From positions 1 to 56,911 of the forward strand of contig JAPLSY010000021.1 of NCBI GenBank assembly GCA_026398415.1: a stretch of 56,911 nt of DNA, in the 5' to 3' direction. A program made the position numbers and the translations under genes. How positions within the stretch are numbered: position 1 is the first letter of the stretch; each line of letters starts with the position of its first letter. The DNA is from Kiritimatiellota bacterium (lineage in GTDB: Bacteria > Verrucomicrobiota > Kiritimatiellia > JAAZAB01). Below the pieces are notes generated by a model. It saw only the letters and a list, made by a program, of their open reading frames with translations, made no database searches and had not been told where the DNA came from. Below are positions 1 to 7,456 of this stretch, piece by piece.

Positions 1-1
1 C

Positions 2-583
2 GAAGGCATCGAGCAGATCCATTCCGGTAACCAACTGCTCCTTGCCGACCGCGGTACCGGTGCGGAGGATATGGCCAACCTTGCGTATCCCTGGAATATA
101 TCACCGGAGGCGCTGACGGTGGTGGAGGCGCGGGTACGGGTAGTGGACAGTAATGATCCCCTGGGCGTCTGCATCCGGGTTAACAACTCGGCCGCGGTTG
201 AATACCTGACCTTGAGCAAGGACCGGATCGGGCTGTATTTTGCGAAGTTATCCTGCCCGCTGGACACCGCCAGTGACATGCATACCTACCGGATCATTCT
301 AAAGGGCAATGACATCCGGGTGTATGTGGATGGGACGCTGAAACTTGACGGGGCCGGGAAATTTACGACTTCCGCGTCTAACCGCAAGGAGGGTGTTGAA
401 CCCATTCTTGATAATGACTGGAAGAAAAAAAGTTTGCTTTTCGGTTCGGCGACGGGTCCGGGGACCGGCGAGGCGTACTGGGAATACATAAAATACATAA
501 AATATTGCGCCGAAAATAAACCGGTGGTCCTGCAGGATTTTATCGTTGCGGTTAAGTATCTTGCCGCGCAGGCAAAGCCGTGA
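2..583 (+). CDS. C-terminal part of a large secreted protein with a LamG/concanavalin-like end domain (5' truncated)
   Basis: The reading frame is open to the window's left edge and ends at a TGA, so only the last 193 residues are visible. They align almost residue for residue with the C-terminus of the glycoside-hydrolase-like protein at 43850-46177: both carry LADRGTG or FADRGTG, then YPW, VVEARxRVVDxNDPLGVCIR, KDRIGL, DIRVYVDG and LLFGSATGPGTGE in the same order. The pattern of short beta strands with DIRVYVDG fits a LamG/concanavalin-like jelly roll, which in secreted enzymes usually binds carbohydrate. I infer the missing part is a related catalytic domain, but cannot see it. An ATG at position 71 exists, but the frame continues upstream with conserved sequence, so it is not the start. 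Confidence 0.85.
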   Translation, partial: EGIEQIHSGNQLLLADRGTGAEDMANLAYPWNISPEALTVVEARVRVVDSNDPLGVCIRVNNSAAVEYLTLSKDRIGLYFAKLSCPLDTASDMHTYRIILKGNDIRVYVDGTLKLDGAGKFTTSASNRKEGVEPILDNDWKKKSLLFGSATGPGTGEAYWEYIKYIKYCAENKPVVLQDFIVAVKYLAAQAKP

Positions 584-630
584 CGGTTTTATATTGTTAG
601 TGCCTTAATAACTTGTCAGGCTACACGACT

Positions 631-667
631 CGCCCCGGAGACTTTCGACGGGTCGAAGTCCGGAGCG
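631..667. repeat. Imperfect hairpin between two genes
   Basis: The left arm 631-648 and right arm 653-667 pair around the loop CGGG, with two small bulges and one mismatch (core TCGAAGTCCGGAGCG on the right). No T-run follows, so it is a poor intrinsic terminator. It may be a REP-like element or a processing hairpin between the truncated gene and the TIM-barrel gene. Confidence 0.5.
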
Positions 668-720
668 TTGTGCCCGGGCAAGTGTCATTGTTCGAAAAAC
701 AACAAACAAAAGGAGGGGTT

Positions 721-1515
721 ATGAGCGCGATGAAGATTGCAGTGACTTTGTATACCGTGAGCAGCAGGATGAAAACGCCGGAAGCCTGCGTGGAGACGCT
801 GAAACGGGTGAAGCAAATCGGTTACACGAACGTGGAGACCGGGCTGCCGTTCCCGTGCGCCGATTTCGGGACCATGATGCTGGATGCGGGATTTTCCATC
901 ATCGATATGCACGTGGGACTGGATGAATTCCAGAAGCGGTTCGACGCGACCGTGGCGCTAGCGCGCCAGTTAAAGTGCGCGCACCTGACCATCCCGTGGA
1001 TGGATCCGCAGAAAATGAACAGCGCGCTTGCCTGGCGGACGCTGGCCCAGGAGCTGAGCAGTCTTGGAAAGCGGCTTGCGGGCGAGGGGATTATCCTGCA
1101 ATATCACAACCATCATTTCGAGTTTGCCCGGTTCGAAGGCAAGACGGGGCTGGAGATCCTGTATGCCGAAAGCGATCCGAAGTATCTGAAGGCGCAGCTG
1201 GATACGCATTGGGTGACGCGCGGCGGCGGCGATCCGGTGGCGTGGATCAGGGCCATGCAAGGCAGGGCTGAGCAGATCCATTTCAAGGATATGGTCATCC
1301 AGAACACGACCAAGGGGACAAACCCCGTGTTTGCGGATGTGGGCAGCGGGAATCTGAACTGGCCGGAAATCCTGAAGGCCTGCCGGGACGTGGGTATCCA
1401 GGACTGTATCGTTGAAGAGGATCCGGGCGAGCATATGCCCGATCCGTTCAAGAGCATCGCGAACAGCCTGGCATTCCTAAAAAAAATGGGGCTCGAATCG
1501 CCTGCGCAACGATGA
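721..1515 (+). CDS. Sugar phosphate isomerase/epimerase-like TIM-barrel protein
   Basis: The 264-residue protein belongs to the xylose isomerase-like/AP-endonuclease-2-like TIM-barrel superfamily. Visible features are the ordered metal-site strands: a Glu after the IGYTNVE strand, HNHHFEF in the middle, LDTHW with a conserved Asp/His, HFKDM, and the late IVEEDPG strand. The family isomerises or epimerises sugars, inositols or keto-sugars using a divalent metal. The exact substrate cannot be told. The frame is open further upstream to a TTG at 613, but AGGAGG at 711-716 sits just before ATG 721, which I take as the start; ATG 730 is the alternative. It ends 12 bases before the PfkB kinase, so the two are probably co-transcribed and act in one carbohydrate route. 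Confidence 0.85.
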   Translation: MSAMKIAVTLYTVSSRMKTPEACVETLKRVKQIGYTNVETGLPFPCADFGTMMLDAGFSIIDMHVGLDEFQKRFDATVALARQLKCAHLTIPWMDPQKMNSALAWRTLAQELSSLGKRLAGEGIILQYHNHHFEFARFEGKTGLEILYAESDPKYLKAQLDTHWVTRGGGDPVAWIRAMQGRAEQIHFKDMVIQNTTKGTNPVFADVGSGNLNWPEILKACRDVGIQDCIVEEDPGEHMPDPFKSIANSLAFLKKMGLESPAQR

Positions 1516-1527
1516 TGGAGAAAGATG

Positions 1528-2454
1528 ATGCCACGAATAAACTGCCTGGGTGTTTTGGTGGTGGATGCTCTGAGCGGTCCGCTGGAGCAGTATCCCGTGC
1601 CGCGGCAGCGGACCCAGGTGATTACGAAGGCGGTGCGATTTGCCGCAGGTGGCGGCGCCGCGAACACCGGCAGTGCGTTGGCGAAGCTGGGGCTGAACGT
1701 CGGCGTTTTTTCCAAAGTCGGCGACGATCCGAATGGAGCATTCCTGCGCAGCGAACTGGCGCAGGCCGGCGTGGACACCCGCGGCATTCGCGTGGCCGCC
1801 GGCGAATCCACGCCCTTCACTTTCGTAGGCATCCACCCCGATGGCGATCGTACCTTCATTCACACGCCCGGTACCAATCTGACCTTTAGCCCGGCCGATC
1901 TGGACTTGGCGGCCCTGTTTGCGGCGGACATCCTCCTGTACCAGGACTGCTGGGTGCTGCCCCAGCTTGACGGCGAACCCGGAGCCCGGCTTCTGGCGGA
2001 GGCCCGTCGGTGCGGGGTCAAGACGGCGCTCGATGAGTGCTGGGGACTGGGGCCGCGACGGGATGTGCTGGAAACCATGCTGCCGCATTGCACCTACTTC
2101 CTGCCGAGTGCGGACGATTTGCGCACCATCTATCCGGATTGGCCGCCGGAGCGCCTGATCGTCCATTTCCTGTCCCTCGGTGTCGAAGCCGTGGTTTTGA
2201 AAATGGGGGCCGCCGGATGCCTTGTGGCCCATGGCGCCGAGCGCGTACAGGTGCCGGCGTTAAATGTGCGTGTCGTGGATACCACCGGCGCCGGCGACTG
2301 CTGGGATGCCGGATTCCTGGCGGCACTCATGCACGGCGAGGATGTAATTGCGGCTACCAGAATCGGTCATGCCTGCGCCGCTTACTGTATCGAACACATT
2401 GGCGGTTCGGCGGGCATTCCGGACTACGCCAGTGCCTGCCGGCGTGCATGCTAA
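1528..2454 (+). CDS. PfkB-family carbohydrate kinase
   Basis: A ribokinase/PfkB-fold sugar kinase of about 308 residues, transferring phosphate from ATP to a sugar or sugar derivative. It shows the N-terminal glycine-rich signature (AAGGGAANTGSALAKLG) and the C-terminal signature DTTGAGDCWDAGF, whose GAGD aspartate is the catalytic base. The loop with HPDGDRTF and PGTN is typical for the substrate/lid region. Two ATG codons are adjacent (1525, 1528); GGAG at 1517-1520 favours the second. It follows the TIM-barrel gene closely and probably phosphorylates that enzyme's product or a related sugar. The substrate is unknown. The other PfkB kinase in the window (minus strand, 23.6-24.6 kb) is only distantly similar. 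Confidence 0.9.
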   Translation: MPRINCLGVLVVDALSGPLEQYPVPRQRTQVITKAVRFAAGGGAANTGSALAKLGLNVGVFSKVGDDPNGAFLRSELAQAGVDTRGIRVAAGESTPFTFVGIHPDGDRTFIHTPGTNLTFSPADLDLAALFAADILLYQDCWVLPQLDGEPGARLLAEARRCGVKTALDECWGLGPRRDVLETMLPHCTYFLPSADDLRTIYPDWPPERLIVHFLSLGVEAVVLKMGAAGCLVAHGAERVQVPALNVRVVDTTGAGDCWDAGFLAALMHGEDVIAATRIGHACAAYCIEHIGGSAGIPDYASACRRAC

Positions 2455-2617
2455 AACCGGTCTGTCTGCCAGTCCAGGGAGATGGGCGCTGTCTTATGTA
2501 CATAAGGGCCGGCCATTTCCCTTTGTTATCATTTCCCATCAGTGTTGCCAAAGCCAGGCGCTTTTGATAGTCTCCAGAAACAACGAAGTCGTATGATGCG
2601 CTGGCTTGGGTAATCGC

Positions 2618-4651
2618 ATGGAAAATAAGGATCAGCCGAATCAAAATCCCATCCCGCGGAAGCCGGATGATGACCGCACCAAAAACGTGATGCGTAACAT
2701 GGGGTTGTGGCTCCTGTTGCCCATCCTGCTTCTGTTTGTCTTCAACTTTTTTCAGAACGGCCGCGAGGTGGTTGAAGCAATCCAGTACAACCCGAACTTC
2801 GTCAGCCTGGTGGAAAACAAGAAAATCCGCAAGTGCGAGATTGTCACCGAACTTTCCGGCGCCCAGTTTATTCGCGGCGATATGACCGACGTGGACCCGA
2901 AGTCAGGCAAGAGCCGGAAGTTCAAGGTGGATATCGTGGTTACCGACGGCCTGCCGGCCTGGTTGATGAAAAACGGCGTGCCGTTCGCGTTCAGCCGCCA
3001 GAAAATCGATTTTTGGCAAATCCTGCAGGGTGCCTTGCCGTTTCTGCTGGTGCTGGGCCTCCTGTATTTCCTGATAATGCGGCAGATCAAATCGGTCGGC
3101 CATGGGGCCATGAGTTTCGGGAAAAGCCGCGCCCGCCTGCTGGCGCGGGATCACAACAAAATTACCTTTGCGGAAGTGGCGGGCGTGGAAGAAGCCAAGG
3201 AAGAAGTCGAGGAAATCGTCGAGTTTCTCAAAGATCCCAAAAAATTCCAAACCCTGGGCGGCCACATGCCCAAGGGTGTTCTGCTGATGGGGCCGCCGGG
3301 CACTGGTAAAACGCTCCTGGCCAAAGCCATTGCCGGCGAAGCCGATGTGCCGTTCTTCAGCATCAGCGGTTCGGATTTCGTGGAAATGTTCGTCGGTGTC
3401 GGGGCCTCGCGCGTGCGGGATATGTTTGAACAGGGCAAGAAAAGCGCGCCCTGCATCATTTTTATCGACGAAATTGATGCCGTCGGCCGCAGTCGGTTCA
3501 GCGGGATTGGCGGCGGACATGACGAGCGTGAGCAGACCCTGAACGCCCTGCTGGTCGAAATGGACGGGTTTGAAACCCAGGCGGGGGTGATCATCATCGC
3601 GGCCACCAACCGCCCGGACGTGCTGGATCCCGCGTTGCTGCGCCCCGGCCGGTTCGATCGTCAGATTGTCATTGACCTGCCGATCCTGGAAGGGCGCGAG
3701 GATATTTTAAAAATCCACGCCAAAAAGGTCACGCTTGGCAAAGACGCGGACCTCAAGCGGCTGGCGCGCGGAACCTCCGGATGTTCCGGCGCGGACCTGG
3801 CCAACCTCATCAACGAGGCGGCGCTACTGGCCTCGCGGCAAGGAAAAAAAGCGGTGGACATGCATGATCTGGAGGAGGCGCGCGACAAGGTGCGCTGGGG
3901 CCGCGAGCGGCGGAGCCGGGTGCTGGACGAGGAAACCAAACGGCTGACCGCCTACCACGAATCGGGCCATGCCCTGGTCTTGCAACTGGTGGCCAAAAGC
4001 GAGCCCCTGCACAAGATCACCATCATTCCGCGCGGCACGGCTTACCTGGGCGCGACCATGCAGTTGCCGGAGAAAGACCATTACACCGAAAGCCTGATCA
4101 AACTCAAGGGCATGCTATGCGGGCTCATGGGCGGCCGAGCTGCCGAGGAACTGGTCCTGGGCGATATCACCACCGGCGCCGGCAACGACTTAAAGCAGGC
4201 CACGCACCTGGCCCGGCTCATGGTCTGCAACTGGGGCATGAGTGCAGCCTTGGGCCCGCAAACGTTCGGCGCCCAGGAGGAACTGCTGTTCCTCGGCCGG
4301 GAGGTGGCCCGCAATCAGGATTTTAGCGAGGAAACGGCCCGGCGCATCGATATTGAGGTCGCCAAGCTGTTGCAGGAAGCCTATAAACAGGCGATGGATA
4401 TTCTCCAGCAAAACCGCGACAAGCTCGATATGATTGCCCGGCTTTTGCTCGAGCGCGAAACGCTGGATGGCCGCGATATCGAGGAAATTGCCAAGTTTGG
4501 GTGCCTCCAGAAAGACACGGAACGTGCACCGGTGGGCGACGCGCCGACGGAAGAAGTGTCGACGGAAGAAGCGCCGAAGCCGACGATTCGGCCGAAACCG
4601 GAAAAGACGGATAGTGCGCCAGCCGTGGCCACGGCGACACCGATCAATTAA
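2618..4651 (+). CDS. ftsH: ATP-dependent zinc metalloprotease FtsH
   Basis: Membrane-anchored AAA+ protease of about 677 residues that degrades misfolded membrane proteins and short-lived regulators. Domains in order: TM1 near residues 29-46 ([16 protein letters not shown]), a periplasmic stretch of about 90 residues, TM2 near 136-158 ([13 protein letters not shown]), AAA with Walker A GPPGTGKT at about 225-232, Walker [12 protein letters not shown], the second region of homology ending RPGRFDRQ, then the zinc site HESGH at 447-451 and the further ligand region [10 protein letters not shown]. The C-terminal tail, about 45 residues rich in Glu/Pro/Lys, is low complexity. An in-frame TTG lies 12 bases upstream at 2606; ATG 2618 gives the usual short cytosolic N-terminus. 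It is followed 11 bases later by folP. Confidence 0.97.
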   Translation: MENKDQPNQNPIPRKPDDDRTKNVMRNMGLWLLLPILLLFVFNFFQNGREVVEAIQYNPNFVSLVENKKIRKCEIVTELSGAQFIRGDMTDVDPKSGKSRKFKVDIVVTDGLPAWLMKNGVPFAFSRQKIDFWQILQGALPFLLVLGLLYFLIMRQIKSVGHGAMSFGKSRARLLARDHNKITFAEVAGVEEAKEEVEEIVEFLKDPKKFQTLGGHMPKGVLLMGPPGTGKTLLAKAIAGEADVPFFSISGSDFVEMFVGVGASRVRDMFEQGKKSAPCIIFIDEIDAVGRSRFSGIGGGHDEREQTLNALLVEMDGFETQAGVIIIAATNRPDVLDPALLRPGRFDRQIVIDLPILEGREDILKIHAKKVTLGKDADLKRLARGTSGCSGADLANLINEAALLASRQGKKAVDMHDLEEARDKVRWGRERRSRVLDEETKRLTAYHESGHALVLQLVAKSEPLHKITIIPRGTAYLGATMQLPEKDHYTESLIKLKGMLCGLMGGRAAEELVLGDITTGAGNDLKQATHLARLMVCNWGMSAALGPQTFGAQEELLFLGREVARNQDFSEETARRIDIEVAKLLQEAYKQAMDILQQNRDKLDMIARLLLERETLDGRDIEEIAKFGCLQKDTERAPVGDAPTEEVSTEEAPKPTIRPKPEKTDSAPAVATATPIN

Positions 4652-4662
4652 AAACGGTGTGT

Positions 4663-5556
4663 ATGGATATACGCGCTGACACGGACCATTCGGCATCCGA
4701 CTTGATTTGGCAATGCCGGAATCGGGTGTTCCGAATGGCCGAGCGGCCGTTGATCATGGGCATTTTAAACGTGACGCCGGATTCATTTTCGGATGGCGGC
4801 CGCTATCACGATAAGAACCGGGCGGTGGAGCACGGATTGCAGATGGTCCGGGACGGTGCCGATATCATTGACGTGGGCGGGGAATCGACGCGGCCCGGCG
4901 CCACGCCGGTTTCCCTGGATAACGAACTGGAGCGTGTCGTGCCGGTGGTCGAGGCGCTCAGCCGCCGCGAAGACATTGTGCTCTCCGTGGATACCATGAA
5001 GAGCGCGGTGGCCGAACGCGCGTTGGCTTCCGGCGCGCAGATCATCAACGATGTGTCCGCCCTGGGCGCTGATCCCCGCATGGCGGATGTGGCCAAGGCC
5101 TATGGGGCGGGTGTTATTTTGATGCACAGGCGCGGGGAAGCGCGCACTATGCAAGCGCAGGCGCTGTATACCGATGTGGTGCGGGAGGTGCGTGACTATT
5201 TGATTGCACGCGTGGATTACGCGGAACGATCGGGCTTGGCGCGGTCAACGCTGGCGATTGATCCCGGCATCGGCTTTGCTAAAACGGCCGGGCACAATGT
5301 GTCCCTCCTGGCCCATCTGAGCGCGTTGCAATTGTGCGGACGGCCGATCGTGGTAGGGCTTTCCCGCAAAGCGTTTATCGGGCAGATAACGGGACGGGGG
5401 GTGGAAGATCGGGACGCCGGCACGCTGGGCGCGCTGGCCTTTTGCCTGGGCGAAGGGGCGCAGATTCTACGCGTGCATGACGTGAAAGCGGTCCGCGATG
5501 TGGTCCAGATGCTGAGCGCGTTACGGAAGGAGAAATGTCGTGTGGAGCCGAGTTGA
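4663..5556 (+). CDS. folP: Dihydropteroate synthase
   Basis: Catalyses condensation of 6-hydroxymethyl-dihydropterin diphosphate with p-aminobenzoate in folate synthesis. The 297-residue protein carries both signatures: PLIMGILNVTPDSFSDGG near the N-terminus and DGADIIDVGGESTRPGA. Later pterin-site strands are also present (DTMKS, INDVSAL, ILMHRRG, DPGIGFAKT, VGLSRKAFIG, LRVHDV). ATG 4663 keeps the short pre-barrel segment (IWQCRNRVF) that family members usually have; ATG 4735 would remove it. The 3' end overlaps cdaA by 17 bases, which suggests translational coupling. The ftsH-folP-cdaA-cdaR order resembles gene neighbourhoods of the PVC group, from general knowledge. Confidence 0.96.
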   Translation: MDIRADTDHSASDLIWQCRNRVFRMAERPLIMGILNVTPDSFSDGGRYHDKNRAVEHGLQMVRDGADIIDVGGESTRPGATPVSLDNELERVVPVVEALSRREDIVLSVDTMKSAVAERALASGAQIINDVSALGADPRMADVAKAYGAGVILMHRRGEARTMQAQALYTDVVREVRDYLIARVDYAERSGLARSTLAIDPGIGFAKTAGHNVSLLAHLSALQLCGRPIVVGLSRKAFIGQITGRGVEDRDAGTLGALAFCLGEGAQILRVHDVKAVRDVVQMLSALRKEKCRVEPS

Positions 5557-6388
5557 ATTTCCGGGCTTAAACGGCTGGATTGAAATCCTGTGCCTGGCGG
5601 TTATTTTTTATTACCTGTTCTGTTTTCTCAAGGGCACGCGCGGCGCACCGGTGTTGACCGGTTTGGTCCTGTTGTTCATCGGGATCATTGTGTTGACCCG
5701 CCTGATCCACCTGGATGCTTTGAACTGGCTGTTTGGCCGTTTTTCGGTCTATCTGGCGGTGGCGGTGCTGATTATTTTTCAGCCGGAAATCCGGCGAGCG
5801 CTGGCCGAACTGGGCAAACAGCATCTGTTCGGCAACACGTTCAGCGATGAAACCCTGGTGGACCAGATTGTCCAGGCGACGGGTTATCTGGCGCTCCGCA
5901 AGATCGGGGCCCTGATTGCCATCGAGCAGGCCATCGGCACACGCCCGGTCCAGGAAACCGGCATCAAGCTGGATAGCGCCGTGACGCCCGAACTGCTGGA
6001 GGGCATTTTTTCGCCCCATGCGCCCCTGCACGACGGGGGCGTAATCATTGCCGGGAACCGGATGGTGGCCGCGCGGTGCATGTTCCCCTTGTCCGAACAG
6101 AATGAGTTTGGCAAGGAACTGGGCACGCGTCATCGGGCGGCAGTGGGGTTGAGCGACGAGACCGACGCCGTGGTTATCGTGGTTTCGGAAGAAACCGGCA
6201 TGATTTCCGTCAGCCACGCTGGGCGCTTGATTCAAAACCTGGATGAAAATCACTTGCGCCGTTTACTATCCGGCTTGTTGTTGCGCGCGCACAAGACAGA
6301 CTACCGGGGGACGCGCCTCAAGCGCCATGCGCACCAGGTGTTGCTCTGGGTCCGGCATCGGCTATGGCGGGGGGACAAGTGCGGGTGA
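5540..6388 (+). CDS. cdaA: Diadenylate cyclase CdaA (DisA_N domain, membrane)
   Basis: Makes cyclic di-AMP from two ATP; c-di-AMP controls osmolyte and potassium balance and wall homeostasis. The protein is 282 residues with a hydrophobic N-terminus (about residues 10-80, three membrane segments) followed by the DisA_N catalytic domain. The nucleotide motifs are APLHDGGVII (Asp165) and GTRHRAAVG (RHR at 197-199), followed by VSEETGMISV. The first motif reads DGG where the family usually has DGA. The start is GTG 5540, with AAGGAGAA at 5527-5534. It overlaps folP and is followed 7 bases later by the YbbR-domain gene, the usual CdaA partner. No glmM is present here, unlike in Firmicutes operons. 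Confidence 0.94.
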   Translation: MWSRVEFPGLNGWIEILCLAVIFYYLFCFLKGTRGAPVLTGLVLLFIGIIVLTRLIHLDALNWLFGRFSVYLAVAVLIIFQPEIRRALAELGKQHLFGNTFSDETLVDQIVQATGYLALRKIGALIAIEQAIGTRPVQETGIKLDSAVTPELLEGIFSPHAPLHDGGVIIAGNRMVAARCMFPLSEQNEFGKELGTRHRAAVGLSDETDAVVIVVSEETGMISVSHAGRLIQNLDENHLRRLLSGLLLRAHKTDYRGTRLKRHAHQVLLWVRHRLWRGDKCG

Positions 6389-6395
6389 GGACGGC

Positions 6396-7325
6396 ATGAA
6401 AGCATTTTTATTACACAATCCGGGTTTTAAAATTCTAGCCCTGCTGGCGGCGATCGTCTCCTGGCTGGCGATTCAAGAAACCATCAGCTTTGAGGTCGTC
6501 CTGCCGGATATCCCTTTGGAAATTCGCGTGGAACAGGGTTGGGCCGTGTTGCACCAGTCGGAACATACCGTCCGGGCGACGTTCAAGGGATCCCAGGATG
6601 ACATTGGGCAGATGGATCCGAAACAGATCAAGGCGATCGTGGATCTGCGTACGAATTCCATCGCCGGATCCGGCGAAATCGTTGTGCCGCTTTCCGCGAT
6701 TAAAGCTCCACGTAATGTGCGTCCGATCCGTGTGGAACCGTCCCGGGTCCAGGTGAGCCTTGATCGCGAACAGGAGAAAAAAGTGCCCGTGCAAAGCCGT
6801 GCGGTTGGCAAACCCTTCTCCGGCGAGGTGGAGGCGTTGATCTGCGAGCCGGCCGTTGTGACCCTGCGGGGACCGGCCCGGCAGTTACAGCAGACGGAAT
6901 GGGTATATACCGAATCCGTTGACGTGGAAGGGCGCGTCGAGAGTTTTACGAAGCGCTGCCGCGTGCTGATGCCCAGCGACACCTGGACGCCCGTCATCGA
7001 GCCTCCGGAAGTGCAGGTCAACGTGATGATTTCCGAGCGAACGGAAACCCTTGAATGGGACAACGTGCCGGTTTCTGTCATTGTCAAGCCACAGGCATTG
7101 CGGACCGTTGAGGTCCTGCCGTCCCGGGTGCGGGTGGTGCTTACCGGTTCGCCGGAAACGTTGGAAGATCTGCAGGCCTTGACGCCGAAAGCTTTTGTGG
7201 AATGCCAGGAATTGGATCCGTCATTAACCTATGATCTTCCCGTGCAGGTATTTTTGCCGTTGGGCAAGGCCGTATCGGCGGCCGTTGAACCACATACCGT
7301 GCGGGTCGTGGTGTCCAAGCCGTGA
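6396..7325 (+). CDS. YbbR-domain protein, CdaA regulator (CdaR-like)
   Basis: About 309 residues with one N-terminal membrane segment (KILALLAAIVSWLAI) and an extracytoplasmic part made of repeated YbbR domains, seen as recurring strands ending in VQVSL, VQVNVMI, VRVVLTG and VRVVVS. In other bacteria CdaR/YbbR binds and modulates CdaA at the membrane. The adjacency to cdaA (7-base gap) supports that role here. ATG 6396 is chosen because it directly precedes the membrane anchor; the frame is open upstream inside cdaA, but that part lacks a coherent protein pattern. Confidence 0.88.
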   Translation: MKAFLLHNPGFKILALLAAIVSWLAIQETISFEVVLPDIPLEIRVEQGWAVLHQSEHTVRATFKGSQDDIGQMDPKQIKAIVDLRTNSIAGSGEIVVPLSAIKAPRNVRPIRVEPSRVQVSLDREQEKKVPVQSRAVGKPFSGEVEALICEPAVVTLRGPARQLQQTEWVYTESVDVEGRVESFTKRCRVLMPSDTWTPVIEPPEVQVNVMISERTETLEWDNVPVSVIVKPQALRTVEVLPSRVRVVLTGSPETLEDLQALTPKAFVECQELDPSLTYDLPVQVFLPLGKAVSAAVEPHTVRVVVSKP

Positions 7326-7340
7326 AACTGTTTACAAGGT

Positions 7341-7411
7341 GGATAGACTGCCACGTCGCCCCGTTGCGGGGCAAGTGGTCCCTTGCCCGCGACGGGCGAC
7401 GGGATAGACTG
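7341..7411. repeat. REP-like inverted repeat flanked by a 10-bp direct repeat
   Basis: In the cdaR-ftsK gap, arms at 7355-7375 and 7382-7400 (CTTGCCCGCGACGGGCGAC on the right) form a near-perfect GC-rich hairpin. The exact direct repeat GGATAGACTG stands on either side (7341-7350 and 7402-7411), as a target duplication would. A closely related core, CTTGCCCCGCCAAGGGGCGA, recurs inside the rodZ-like gene at 10161-10180. Confidence 0.6.
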
Positions 7412-7456
7412 TAGGAAGACAACTTGATATTTTCAGAGCGGATTGGAGTATTACGC

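Noticed and set aside
2564..2597. TTGATA and TATGAT as an ftsH promoter
   Set aside because: The spacer is 22 bases, too long for a normal sigma-70 promoter.
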